DNA of 33,559 nt from Paenibacillus cookii (GTDB lineage Bacteria; Bacillota; Bacilli; Paenibacillales; Paenibacillaceae). A program made the translations under genes and the position numbers. The notes beneath the pieces are model-generated. The model made no database searches. It worked only from the letters and a program-made list of their open reading frames with translations, and was not told where the DNA came from. The stretch is from positions 1-33,559 of the forward strand of contig NZ_BORW01000046.1 in the NCBI RefSeq assembly GCF_018333375.1. Reading direction: 5' to 3'. The stretch's first letter is position 1, and every line of letters begins with the position of its first letter. This document shows, one piece after another, positions 1 through 7,979 of this stretch.

Positions 1-78
1 TAAGGTCCGCTCGACTTGCATGTATTAGGCACGCCGCCAGCGTTCGTCCTGAGCCAGGATCAAACTCTCCATGAAAGT
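1..78 (-). rRNA. 16S ribosomal RNA, 5' end only
   Basis: Read on the minus strand, this is the start of bacterial 16S rRNA: the universal GAGAGTTTGATCCTGGCTCA block, then the conserved run through GACGAACGCTGGCGG to the ATGCAAGTCGAGCGG segment. The gene runs off the left edge, so only about 75 bases are present. The mature 5' end is estimated at 76-79 by analogy with other Bacillota and cannot be fixed exactly. The segment after ATGCAAGTCG fits Paenibacillus-type 16S, but it is too short for species assignment. Confidence 0.97.
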
Positions 79-265
79 TTGTGACTCATTTTGAATCTGA
101 CGAGAATTTAATTCTCATTTGTGCTCCGCAAACCATCCAGCCATAGGCTTGGACCGGTTTGCTTCGCGTTTCGGTTTCGTTGCCGAAACCTCATATCTCA
201 CTCGTTGTTCAGTTTTCAAAGATCAAACATTTCGTTTTCGTCGCCGCCATTGTGTTCAGCAGCAA
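79..265 (-). ncRNA. rRNA operon leader with boxA-like element and stacked hairpins
   Basis: This is the transcribed leader between the proximal rRNA promoter and 16S. It contains the TTTGAAAACTGAACA element at about 203-224, seen in many Bacillota rRNA leaders and read here as the antitermination/processing region. It is followed by three inverted repeats: 168-189 (GTTTCGG/CCGAAAC), 128-162 (GCAAACC/GGTTTGC with inner TCCA and GCC pairs) and the palindrome GAGAATTTAATTCTC at 102-116. Some of these probably form part of the RNase III processing stem whose partner lies beyond 16S, outside the window. That assignment is inference. Confidence 0.6.
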
Positions 266-272
266 CTTTTAT

Positions 273-301
273 AATATATCATGGTTTCTCGAGATTTGCA
301 A
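273..301 (-). promoter_or_regulatory. rRNA promoter, proximal (P2)
   Basis: On the minus strand a -35 TTGCAA (296-301) and a -10 TATATT (273-278) are separated by exactly 17 bases. Transcription should start near 265 and enter the boxA-containing leader. The arrangement fits a sigma-A rRNA promoter. Confidence 0.75.
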
Positions 302-370
302 GCTTTTTTTTGAAAATTTTTAATCTCTCAATTCCACTCGGCTTTTCATAGATTTCTTGGCCGGAATATT

Positions 371-400
371 AATATAACATGCGTTTATTGTTTTTGACAA
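371..400 (-). promoter_or_regulatory. rRNA promoter, distal (P1)
   Basis: On the minus strand a -35 TTGTCA (395-400) is followed, after 17 or 18 bases, by TTATAT/TATATT (371-377). It lies about 100 bp upstream of the proximal promoter. Tandem promoters are usual for rRNA operons of Bacillota. A perfect TATAAT at 428-433 on the same strand has no convincing -35. Confidence 0.65.
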
Positions 401-596
401 GTGTTTTTTTGAATAATTCATTTCCAAATTATAAAAGCCTGTAGCGGATCAACTGAATAGCCATTCCGTCTCCTCCTCTATTGGCCCAATGCCCGTTGGT
501 AAGAGAGATGTTCATTTTAAAGCCTGCATATAAGGAGCAGACGAATGCCAAAACAAAATGCTCATCGATCTATCAACCATTAGTTTAGACCAATAC
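401..596. other. intergenic region without a supported gene
   Basis: Nothing convincing is seen here. Two very short ORFs have Shine-Dalgarno-like sequences: 12 codons on the plus strand at 545-583, and about 11 codons on the minus strand near 432-465. Neither has further support. The region may hold upstream activating sequence for the rRNA promoters, but I cannot show that. Confidence 0.4.
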
Positions 597-625
597 AAAA
601 AAAGAGCCGGACATCCATGTCCGGC
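597..625 (-). terminator. Rho-independent terminator of the safA-like gene
   Basis: On the minus strand a perfect 9-bp stem, GCCGGACAT/ATGTCCGGC with a 2-base loop, is followed closely by a run of seven T. It lies about 20 bp after the stop of the LysM protein gene and separates it from the rRNA operon. Confidence 0.85.
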
Positions 626-644
626 CGTCATCTCTGCGGCTTCC

Positions 645-2519
645 TCATCCTTTGATCCAAGGATTTTTGCGTTTGGAAGATACGTTTTGTTTTTTGGATT
701 TGTTCGGAATGGATTTATCGCGGGGCACCGTCGTGCTTCTTTTGCTGCTGTTTAACGTCTTGGCGGTTTTGGCGGGTTCGGCATCCGTTTGGCCCGAGTC
801 CTCTTCTGCCTCAAAAGCCGGGTTTGGCGCCTGAACCGAATTTACCTCCGCGGAAGGCGCGGATTGAGGCTCCGTTTGCTGTAAAGGGGAGGCATACGTC
901 TGGGTGCGGTTCCATATCGGATATTCCGTTCCACCAAATCCGGGGTACGGCATGTTCGGATTATGATAAGGCATATTCGCATTTGCATCATGATAAGGCA
1001 TATTTGGATCGTGGAAAGGCATATTCGGTCCATGGCCATGAACGTCCAACGGCGCATTCGGGCCCGCTCCGTATCCGCCTACCAGCGGCACAGGCGCCGG
1101 GTAGGGATAACACCATGGCGGAAGCATGAAATGCGGATAGCAATAAGGATCGTAAGCTTGCGGCTCCACATAAGCCGGTTCAGGCGCATGATACACGGGA
1201 GCCGTTCCGGAGCAACCGCATGGATTAGACGCATAAACGGGTTCATAATAGGCCGGCGCCACCTGGTCATGATGATACGGCTGATTCGGTTGATAACTTA
1301 CGGGAGATTGCGTATTGGGCTCGAAAGCGACCGGCGAAACTTGATTTTCCCAATGATGATCAAAGTGTCCGTTAGGATGTTGCATGGACGGGCTCACCCA
1401 GGATTGGTTAGGCGCATAGTGGTCTTCGGCCCCCTCCACAATCCCCGGGTATTTCGAAGATTTCCCATGGTAAGGCATGTCGTCGTAAGTATGCACGGCC
1501 TGAACCTCATCGTCGTAAGGCGTCGGATAATAAGCACCTGCTTCATGAACTGCCGTCGGGAACTGCATAAACGGATGATGGGCTCCGCCGAAATAAGGAT
1601 CTCCTCCGCAGCCGCACGGCTCTTCCGCAACAGGTTTGAGGCCTGTCGGCTTTTTCTCGGAAAAGGGCATAATATTCGGAGTCGCGTTCGGTTCAACCAT
1701 TTCCGGCATGATGTTTGGCGTCACGTTCGGCATGACATTGGGCATCACGTTTGGCATCGTCATTTCGGGCATTACGTTTGGCATTACATTCGGCATGGTC
1801 ATTTCAGGCATCACATTGGGTTTTACGTTCGGAACGGTTGCCTCAGGCATGATATTCGGGGTTACGTTTTCCGGCATCACGTTCGGAATGACGTTGGGGG
1901 CCGTCAATTCAGGCATCACGTCGGAAACGTTCGGCATGATATTAGGAACATTCGGCATCACGTTCGGGAGTTCCGGCATCAGATTGGGGAGCGGTACGCT
2001 AGGCAGTTCGGATAGCTGCTGGGGCTGCGTCGGCTTCGGAGCCGTCGTTTCGGCTTTAGGGGCAGTGATTTCTTCTTTCGGACCGGTAAAAGCCTTTCCG
2101 CCGGGTTGGAGTTTCTCATGCTGCACATTGGCATGTTCGTTGGCGTTGGAGCCTGGATTCGGGTGATCGTTCGTTCCCGGGTTGCCTTTTGTTTTCGGAA
2201 TATTCACCACTTCGCCCACGAGCAGTGCATTCGGATTTTTGAGCTGGGGATTGGCGTCGATCATTTCCTTCAAGGAAACGCCCCAAGCCTTCGACAGCTT
2301 CCACAGCGTGTCTCCTTGCTTCACGACATGTTTATGGATGATTTGATCTTGGCTTGGCACCTGCACCGGTTTTGCGGGAATTTTCACCTTTTGCCCGACC
2401 TGCAGCTGATTCGGGTCCGCAATTTGCGGATTGGCGTCGATGATTTTTTCCAGGGGAATGTCGTACTTTTTGGAAAGCTCATATAAAGTGTCGCCACTTT
2501 TTACGATGTGTATCTTCAC
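645..2519 (-). CDS. safA: LysM spore coat morphogenetic protein, SafA-like
   Basis: A 624-residue protein with two LysM domains at its N-terminus (about residues 2-48 and 63-109), each with the VKxGDTLxxLSK core. These domains bind peptidoglycan, and in SafA they target the spore cortex/coat boundary. A linker leads to a methionine/proline/asparagine repeat (residues 178-285), two Cys-Gly motifs (PCGCGG near 301, PCGCSG near 433), a Tyr/His/Pro-rich stretch, three PNMPYH-like repeats near 498-526, and a lysine/serine-rich tail ending in KRKNPW. No signal peptide is seen, as expected for a mother-cell coat protein. The start is GTG at 2519, with AGGAGGT nine bases upstream. B. subtilis SafA is shorter and has one LysM. 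In B. subtilis, safA also lies downstream of the obg-pheB-pheA block, which supports the name, but the C-terminal half is too divergent for certainty. Confidence 0.75.
   Translation of the reverse strand: MKIHIVKSGDTLYELSKKYDIPLEKIIDANPQIADPNQLQVGQKVKIPAKPVQVPSQDQIIHKHVVKQGDTLWKLSKAWGVSLKEMIDANPQLKNPNALLVGEVVNIPKTKGNPGTNDHPNPGSNANEHANVQHEKLQPGGKAFTGPKEEITAPKAETTAPKPTQPQQLSELPSVPLPNLMPELPNVMPNVPNIMPNVSDVMPELTAPNVIPNVMPENVTPNIMPEATVPNVKPNVMPEMTMPNVMPNVMPEMTMPNVMPNVMPNVTPNIMPEMVEPNATPNIMPFSEKKPTGLKPVAEEPCGCGGDPYFGGAHHPFMQFPTAVHEAGAYYPTPYDDEVQAVHTYDDMPYHGKSSKYPGIVEGAEDHYAPNQSWVSPSMQHPNGHFDHHWENQVSPVAFEPNTQSPVSYQPNQPYHHDQVAPAYYEPVYASNPCGCSGTAPVYHAPEPAYVEPQAYDPYCYPHFMLPPWCYPYPAPVPLVGGYGAGPNAPLDVHGHGPNMPFHDPNMPYHDANANMPYHNPNMPYPGFGGTEYPIWNRTQTYASPLQQTEPQSAPSAEVNSVQAPNPAFEAEEDSGQTDAEPAKTAKTLNSSKRSTTVPRDKSIPNKSKKQNVSSKRKNPWIKG
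1665..1990 (-). repeat. in-gene PNVMP/PNIMP repeat tract
   Basis: This stretch encodes roughly 108 residues of short repeats of the form PNVMP, PNIMP and PEMTMPNV. The DNA reads as near-identical units of about 12-24 bp, with a 14-residue block (MPNVMPNVMPEMTM) visible in partial duplicate. It is a low-complexity tract inside the SafA-like gene and a likely site of length variation between strains. Similar Pro/Asn/Met-rich repeats occur in coat proteins, but the role of this one is unknown. Confidence 0.85.
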
Positions 2520-2577
2520 GCGGCAAATACCTCCTAAACTCTAATAGGCGCATGAATCGTCCGCCCTTCGTTACTAC

Positions 2578-2605
2578 ATCTTATGCAGAGGATGGGCGAA
2601 TGACA
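2578..2605 (-). promoter_or_regulatory. possible sigma-E-like promoter for safA
   Basis: On the minus strand CATAAGAT (2578-2585) fits the CATAnnnT pattern of sigma-E -10 elements. A TGTCATT at 2599-2605 lies 13 bases upstream, a partial match to the TCATATT -35. B. subtilis safA is transcribed by sigma-E. The -35 match is weak, so this is only a candidate. Confidence 0.35.
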
Positions 2606-2616
2606 TCCCCAACGAC

Positions 2617-2656
2617 AAAAAAATCCTTCCATGAGCTTGTCATGAAAGGATTTTTT
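2617..2656 (-). terminator. terminator of the pheB-hom-thrCB-pheA-ilvE operon
   Basis: An almost perfect long inverted repeat: AAAAAATCCTTTCATGA and its complement around a short loop, with T runs on both sides. On the minus strand it follows the ilvE stop by about 35 bp. Because it is symmetric it could also work on the plus strand, though no plus-strand gene is supported here. Confidence 0.85.
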
Positions 2657-2690
2657 GCGAACGGGCGCGCATAAACCGGGCGCCGGACGA

Positions 2691-3572
2691 CTATTCCCAC
2701 ACTTTGTAGCCGTCTTGAGTCACCGCTTTGCGGAACTCTTCGAGCAGCTTCAGCGTAATTGGACCTGCTTCGCCGTTGCCGATGATCCGTCCGTCGATTT
2801 CGCGGGCTGCGATCACTTCTGCGGCCGTACCCGTGAAAAAGACTTCATCGGCGATGTATACGTCATGCATCGTAAACGGCTCTTCCTTCAGCTTGTAGCC
2901 GAGCTTTTCGCACAATTCGATAATCGCCATGCGCGTGATGCCTTCGAGTGCCCCGAGGTAGCAAGGCGGAGTGTAAACGACGCCTCGTTTGACGATAAAA
3001 ATGTTGTCGCCGGAGCCTTCGGTCACGTAACCTTGCGCATTCATCATGATCGCTTCGTCCGCTTCCGCCAGGTTCGACTGGATTTTCACCAAAATATTGT
3101 TCAGGTAGTTCAAGGATTTGATCTTCGGATTCAAAGCGTCCGGCAAATTGCGGCGCGTCGATACCGACACGGCACGCAGGCCCTTTTTGTAGGCTTCTTC
3201 CGAATAGATCGCAAGCTGTTCCACGATGATGAGCACCGTCGGTTTCGGGCAGCGTCTCGGATCAAGGCCCAAATTGCCTGCTCCGCGGGAAACGACGAGG
3301 CGGATGTATCCGTTTCTCATGTCGTTGCGGCGGATCGTTTCCGCCATCGCTTCGCGCATTTCCTCGAACGTCAGCGGAATGTTGAGATCGATCGATTTTG
3401 CGGAATCGTACAGACGCTCCAAGTGTTCATCGCATTTAAAAATATTGCCTTCATAGATGCGGATGCCCTCAAATATACCGTCGCCATACAAAAAACCATG
3501 GTCGAACACCGATACCTTCGCGTTTTCTTTGGTGACGAATTCACCATCCAAATAGATCCACTGCTCTGACAT
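2691..3572 (-). CDS. ilvE: branched-chain amino acid aminotransferase
   Basis: A 293-residue fold-type IV PLP aminotransferase that interconverts Leu, Ile and Val with their 2-oxo acids. The N-terminus has the IlvE signature (WIYLDGEFV, then VFDHGFLYGDGIFEGIR). The PLP lysine is probably K152 in KSLNYLNN. TEGSGDN (from residue 184) and GTAAEV (from residue 248) form the cofactor site. Length fits the short bacterial IlvE type. It is the last gene of the amino-acid operon. Its ATG lies 3 bases after the pheA stop, with GGAGGTG overlapping the pheA end, so translation is probably coupled. D-amino-acid transaminase is a related alternative, but the signature residues and context favour IlvE. Confidence 0.92.
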   Translation of the reverse strand: MSEQWIYLDGEFVTKENAKVSVFDHGFLYGDGIFEGIRIYEGNIFKCDEHLERLYDSAKSIDLNIPLTFEEMREAMAETIRRNDMRNGYIRLVVSRGAGNLGLDPRRCPKPTVLIIVEQLAIYSEEAYKKGLRAVSVSTRRNLPDALNPKIKSLNYLNNILVKIQSNLAEADEAIMMNAQGYVTEGSGDNIFIVKRGVVYTPPCYLGALEGITRMAIIELCEKLGYKLKEEPFTMHDVYIADEVFFTGTAAEVIAAREIDGRIIGNGEAGPITLKLLEEFRKAVTQDGYKVWE

Positions 3573-3575
3573 AAA

Positions 3576-4466
3576 CTACAGCACCTCCGATATTAATTCC
3601 TGATACGTATAGCTTGGATAGGAACCGAGCACGCGCACCTGGCAGCCCAAAGCCTCGATCTCTCCGATCGCCGCCGTCAGCAGCACGGATTCCACCGATT
3701 CAAGAACATCGATATAAAAATAATAACTACCCAGCTTTTTCTTCGTCGGACGGGATTCGATGCGGGACAGGTTCAGCCGTCTCCATGCGAAAGCCGCGAG
3801 AACCTGATGCAGCGCACCGGCAAAATCCTCCGGAAGCGTGACCAGGATGCTCGTTTTCATCTGCTTGACGGGCTTCGGCAGCTGGTCGAGCGCTTCTTTG
3901 CCGATCAAAATGAACCGCGTGTAATTGTTGTCATGGTCCGTTACCCGTTCCGCCAAAACGTCCAGCTTGTGCGTCGCGGCTCCAAGTTTGGTGCCGATGG
4001 CCGCCAGCCCCTGTCCCGGATTGCTTTTGACGATCCCGATCGCTTCCGTCGTGCTCCCCGCATTGACCAGTTCCGCCTGGGGCATATGCTTGCGGATGAA
4101 CTGCTGGCACTGGGCCGTCGCCACGGGATGGGACAAAATCTTTTGAATGCGCGCAAAGTCCAGTTCACCGGATTCCGCTAGGAACTCCTCCCGGTCTCCG
4201 ACCAGGTTTTGAATCGACGGATAGACCCATTCGACCTGCATCGGTATGTCCACTTCGTTGACGAGCCAATCCATGTGAAGGCTGACCGATCCTTCGATCG
4301 TATTTTCGATGGGAATGACGCTGTAATCCGTTTTTCCATGGACCGTCGACAAAAACACGTCGGAGATCAGCTTGTGGTACACGAGTTCCGCCGGTTCGCC
4401 CCCAAGCAGCTGCGCAACGGCCTCGTGCGACACCGATCCTTCAGGCAATAATGCTATTCGCTTCAT
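3576..4466 (-). CDS. pheA: prephenate dehydratase
   Basis: Converts prephenate to phenylpyruvate in phenylalanine synthesis. The 296-residue protein has the PDT domain (IEN at 53-55, NNYTRFILIG at 180-189 with the catalytic TRF), then a C-terminal ACT domain with GALHQVL (217-223) and the Phe-binding ESRP motif (237-240). It should therefore be inhibited by phenylalanine. No chorismate mutase domain is fused, as in B. subtilis. The chosen ATG at 4466 overlaps the thrB stop (ATGA) and has AGAAGGGGAAG upstream. A longer reading frame to 4556 exists, but its extra 30 residues do not resemble the family. Confidence 0.95.
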   Translation of the reverse strand: MKRIALLPEGSVSHEAVAQLLGGEPAELVYHKLISDVFLSTVHGKTDYSVIPIENTIEGSVSLHMDWLVNEVDIPMQVEWVYPSIQNLVGDREEFLAESGELDFARIQKILSHPVATAQCQQFIRKHMPQAELVNAGSTTEAIGIVKSNPGQGLAAIGTKLGAATHKLDVLAERVTDHDNNYTRFILIGKEALDQLPKPVKQMKTSILVTLPEDFAGALHQVLAAFAWRRLNLSRIESRPTKKKLGSYYFYIDVLESVESVLLTAAIGEIEALGCQVRVLGSYPSYTYQELISEVL

Positions 4467-5431
4467 GCGTTTACTTCCCCTTCTATCATGTCCATAAATG
4501 AGCCTGTCGACATGCTGCCGATCAGACGGGCACCTTCGCGGTCGGGAACCAGCCATCGTGCAGATGCGCTGATGCCCTCGGCCTTCATCGTATTCAGGAG
4601 ATAAGACTCCAGTTCCTTTTTACGCAGCGAATGGCGATCGACGAGCGCAAGCAGCGTCGGGCCAGCCCCGCTGAGCGCGATGCCCAAAGCGCCGTGCTCC
4701 ACGGCCCGCTCCAAGATTTCGGCCATCCCCGGGACGAGCCCCGCCCGGTACGGCTGATGAAGGCGGTCGGACATCGCCCGGCCGATCAGGTCGAGCCTGC
4801 CCTGGGCCAAAGCGGCCACCAGCAGCGAAGACCTGCTGATATTGTAGACCGCATCCTTCCGGCCGATCTTTTCGGGAAGCACTTTTCTCGCCTCGGACGT
4901 CTTCAATTGAAAATCCGGAATGACGACGAGGACCTCCAGATCCTCATGCGGCTCCATCCGGACGTAATCGGCATGTTCGCCGTCCCAAACCGCCGTAATG
5001 AACCCGCCGAATAGCGACGCTCCGACATTGTCCGGATGATCCTCGATCGCCGTCGCCATATCCAGAAGCCTTGCGTCCGGCAATGGCGATCCGATCAAGG
5101 CATTCGCGGCATAAAGCGCGCCGACGATGGCGGATGCGCTGCTGCCGAGCCCCCGGGTCAGCGGAATGTCCGAATACATCGATATTTCCAGCTCGGGCAA
5201 ATGGACGCCCGCTTCGCGGAACGCCATTTGGGCGACCTGATAGACGAGATTGTTTTTATCCGTCGGGATCCCTTCCATTTCGTTACCGTACAACCGAATC
5301 GCCGTTTCGTCCGCTTCCTTCATCCCGATCCATGCGTACAATGACAAGGCCATGCCCAACGTGTCAAACCCCGGACCGAGATTTGCGGTGCTGGCAGGAA
5401 TCCTTACGTATACGCCTTCCGGTCTGATCAT
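4463..5431 (-). CDS. thrB: homoserine kinase
   Basis: A 322-residue GHMP-family kinase that phosphorylates homoserine with ATP, the step before threonine synthase. IPASTANLGPGFD lies at residues 11-23, and the GHMP ATP loop PLTRGLGSSAS is at 90-100. A second glycine-rich motif (ALSGAGPTLLAL) lies near the C-terminus. Its ATG overlaps the thrC stop by four bases (ATGA), and its own stop overlaps the pheA start in the same way. Three consecutive genes are therefore translationally linked. Confidence 0.95.
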   Translation of the reverse strand: MIRPEGVYVRIPASTANLGPGFDTLGMALSLYAWIGMKEADETAIRLYGNEMEGIPTDKNNLVYQVAQMAFREAGVHLPELEISMYSDIPLTRGLGSSASAIVGALYAANALIGSPLPDARLLDMATAIEDHPDNVGASLFGGFITAVWDGEHADYVRMEPHEDLEVLVVIPDFQLKTSEARKVLPEKIGRKDAVYNISRSSLLVAALAQGRLDLIGRAMSDRLHQPYRAGLVPGMAEILERAVEHGALGIALSGAGPTLLALVDRHSLRKKELESYLLNTMKAEGISASARWLVPDREGARLIGSMSTGSFMDMIEGEVNA

Positions 5432-6498
5432 GCCGTAGCCTCTTCCAGCTTCGCGATGGCTTCCATGACGGCTTCTTCGGTGTCGGGCACAACAAGCGGA
5501 TCGGCGTTGACGGTTTGGAGGGCGACGTTCGGATCTTTCAGGCCGTTGCCTGTCAGGACGCAGACGACGGTTTCGCCGCCTTGGAAATATCCTTCCCGTT
5601 TCAGCTTCAGCACGCCGGCTACCGATGCGGCGGATGCCGGTTCGGCAAATACGCCTTCGCGGGAGGCGATCAGACGGTAAGCTTCCAAAATTTCATCGTC
5701 CGTCACGTAGTTGATTTGTCCGCCGGATTCTTCCGCCGCGGCGACCGCCGTTCTCCAGCTTGCCGGGTTGCCGATCCGGATCGCCGTCGCGATCGTTTCC
5801 GGCTCGAGAATCGGTTCGCCCTTCACGATCGCCATGGCGCCTTCCGCTTCGAAACCGACCATTTTCGGCAGGGAGGACGCTTTGCCTGCCGCATGGTATT
5901 CTTTGAACCCTTTCCAATAAGCCGAAATGTTGCCCGCGTTACCGACGGGAATGGCCAGCACGTCAGGCGCTTTCCCGAGCTGGTCGACCACCTCGAACGC
6001 AGCCGTTTTCTGCCCTTCGATGCGGTACGGGTTCACAGAGTTGACGAGCGTGATCGGATGTTTGGCCGTAATTTCGCGCACGATTTCCAGCGCGCGGTCG
6101 AAGTTGCCCTCGATGGCGATGACCTTCGCCCCGTAAATCATCGCCTGCGCCAGTTTGCCCAGGGCGATGTTGTTGTTCGGAATGAGCACGATGCAGTTGA
6201 GCCCGGCGCGAGCGGCGTATGCTGCCGCAGCCGCGGACGTATTGCCGGTCGAGGCGCACATGATGGTGCGGCTGCCCTCTTCCACCGCCTTGGCAACGGC
6301 CATGACCATGCCTCGGTCCTTAAACGAGCCGGTAGGGTTCAAGCCTTCGTATTTGAAATGCAGATTCAGCCCGAGCTCCTCCGACAGATTCACCGCGCGG
6401 ATGAGCGGCGTGTTGCCTTCCTTCAGCGTAAGCAACGGCGTGTTTTCATTGACGGGCAGGTATGGTTTGTACGTTTGAAGCAGTCCTTGGTATGACAT
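5428..6498 (-). CDS. thrC: threonine synthase
   Basis: A 356-residue fold-type II PLP enzyme that converts O-phosphohomoserine to threonine. The PLP lysine is K60 in GLNPTGSFKDRGM, and ASTGNTSAAAAAYAARAG is the substrate/phosphate segment. SVNPYRIEGQKT and LTGNGLKDP near the end are typical of the short Bacillus-type ThrC. The start ATG at 6498 has AAAGGAG upstream. It follows hom after 98 bp containing a small hairpin, and overlaps thrB at its stop. Confidence 0.95.
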   Translation of the reverse strand: MSYQGLLQTYKPYLPVNENTPLLTLKEGNTPLIRAVNLSEELGLNLHFKYEGLNPTGSFKDRGMVMAVAKAVEEGSRTIMCASTGNTSAAAAAYAARAGLNCIVLIPNNNIALGKLAQAMIYGAKVIAIEGNFDRALEIVREITAKHPITLVNSVNPYRIEGQKTAAFEVVDQLGKAPDVLAIPVGNAGNISAYWKGFKEYHAAGKASSLPKMVGFEAEGAMAIVKGEPILEPETIATAIRIGNPASWRTAVAAAEESGGQINYVTDDEILEAYRLIASREGVFAEPASAASVAGVLKLKREGYFQGGETVVCVLTGNGLKDPNVALQTVNADPLVVPDTEEAVMEAIAKLEEATA

Positions 6499-6526
6499 TT
6501 TGGTATGGCTCCTTTGTTCTTTGTTC

Positions 6527-6547
6527 AGGATTTTTGCGAAAAATCCT
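6527..6547 (-). other. intercistronic hairpin between hom and thrC
   Basis: A perfect 9-bp inverted repeat AGGATTTTT/AAAAATCCT with a 3-base loop lies in the 98-bp gap. Downstream on the minus strand there is no T run, so it does not look like a simple terminator. It could mark RNA processing or attenuation; function unknown. Confidence 0.5.
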
Positions 6548-6596
6548 TTATATATAAGCGGATCATGAAGCGCTGGTACGAATGCCGCGGAAGGTT

Positions 6597-7883
6597 TTAC
6601 CCTTCCACGCGGTACACGCTTTTGATCTTGCGGATGACGTCAAGTCCTTCAAAATGCTGAAGCACTTTGTCCATGCTTGCTTTGCTGGCATTGTGGGTAA
6701 CGATAATGATTTCCGCTTCCGGGTTCAGTTCGTTCGGCTGCTGGACCACGGACTCCAGGCTGACGCCGAACTCCGCGAATACTTGGGTGATTTTCGCCAG
6801 CACGCCGGCTTTGTCGTCCACATGAAGCAGAATGAAATTTTTGAATGCGATTTGCTCATCGTTTTTCAGCTTTTTCGGTTTGTACGGCACGATCGCTTTC
6901 AGGCCGTTGACGCCAAGCTTCAGGTTTTTGATCACGGCCACCAAATCCGCCACGACGGAAGTCGCCGTCGGCATTTCTCCCGCGCCGGCCCCGTAAAACA
7001 TCGTCTCGCCCACGGCTTCGCCGTAAACGTACACCGCGTTAAACACGCCGCCCACGGATGCAATGGGATGTCCCTTCCGAACCATCGTCGGCTGTACGCT
7101 GATGCTTACATGATCGTCTTCCCGGTCGGCGATGCCGAGCAATTTCATTTCGTATCCCAGCCGTTTTGCGTATGCGATGTCTTCCTTCGAGACCTGGGAA
7201 ATTCCGCGCACGCTGACGTCTTTCAGCTCCACGTTGGTACGGAAGCCAAGCGTTCCCAGGATGGCCATCTTGCGGGCCGCGTCCAAGCCTTCCACGTCCG
7301 AGGTCGGATCCGCTTCCGCGTACCCGAGCTTCTGCGCTTCTTCCAGCACGGCTTCGTAGGATGCCCCTTCCTGGCTCATTTTCGATAAAATAAAGTTCGT
7401 CGTTCCGTTTACGATCCCCATAATCTTCAGAATGCGGTCGGACGAAAAACCTTCGATCAGCGTCCGGATAATCGGAATGCCCCCGGCAACGCTTGCTTCG
7501 TAAAACACGTCGCACTGCTTTTCCTGGGCCTTGGCCAAAATCTCCGAGCCGTGCAGCGCCATCAGATCCTTGTTGGCCGTGACGATATGCTTGCCGCGGT
7601 CCAAAGCTTCGAGGATGTAATCCTTCGTATGATCGATGCCTCCCATGACCTCCACGACGACGTCGATTTCGGGGTCCCGGATCACCTCCCATGGATCTTC
7701 GGTCAGCTTGTTTTTGTCCACGGTAATGCTGCGGGTTTTGTCGCTGTTTTTTACGGCGATTTTTTCAATGATGATCGGGGAACCCACCTGACTGCTCAAA
7801 TCCTCTTGATGGCCCTCCACGATTCTGACGACGCCCGTCCCCACGGTGCCGAGACCCAATAAACCCACTTTAACCGGCTTCAT
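6597..7883 (-). CDS. hom: homoserine dehydrogenase with ACT domain
   Basis: A 428-residue enzyme that reduces aspartate semialdehyde to homoserine with NAD(P)H, the branch point to threonine and methionine. The N-terminal Rossmann loop is VGLLGLGTVGTGV (6-18). The central catalytic region contains NGTTNFILSKM and ADPTSDVEGLDAARK. The C-terminal ACT domain starts near residue 345 (FILLHVDDKAGVLAKI) and is the usual site of threonine feedback. The ATG at 7883 is preceded by GGAGGAGAGGGA. It lies 96 bp after pheB with no terminator between, so both are probably on one transcript. Confidence 0.95.
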   Translation of the reverse strand: MKPVKVGLLGLGTVGTGVVRIVEGHQEDLSSQVGSPIIIEKIAVKNSDKTRSITVDKNKLTEDPWEVIRDPEIDVVVEVMGGIDHTKDYILEALDRGKHIVTANKDLMALHGSEILAKAQEKQCDVFYEASVAGGIPIIRTLIEGFSSDRILKIMGIVNGTTNFILSKMSQEGASYEAVLEEAQKLGYAEADPTSDVEGLDAARKMAILGTLGFRTNVELKDVSVRGISQVSKEDIAYAKRLGYEMKLLGIADREDDHVSISVQPTMVRKGHPIASVGGVFNAVYVYGEAVGETMFYGAGAGEMPTATSVVADLVAVIKNLKLGVNGLKAIVPYKPKKLKNDEQIAFKNFILLHVDDKAGVLAKITQVFAEFGVSLESVVQQPNELNPEAEIIIVTHNASKASMDKVLQHFEGLDVIRKIKSVYRVEG

Positions 7884-7979
7884 TCCCTCTCCTCCTGTTA
7901 CATGCGTGCATTTCTTTTTTTACTGTTAACCTAGGTTTTTGCATATCAAGCGACGTTCCATTTGGGGCGAATCCGAAAA

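Noticed and set aside
545..583. 12-codon plus-strand ORF (MPKQNAHRSINH) after AAGGAG
   Set aside because: Too short, with no promoter, coupling or downstream gene on that strand; a chance SD is likely.
1665..1990. The MPNV repeats considered as a CRISPR-like array
   Set aside because: Repeats are short, contiguous, in frame and vary by codon; there are no spacers and no cas genes nearby.
963..2015. 350-residue plus-strand frame opposite the SafA-like gene
   Set aside because: It is made of the reverse complement of the repeats; no SD and no recognisable protein.
2655..3569. 304-residue plus-strand frame opposite ilvE
   Set aside because: Shadow of a confident gene, with no domain or start signal.
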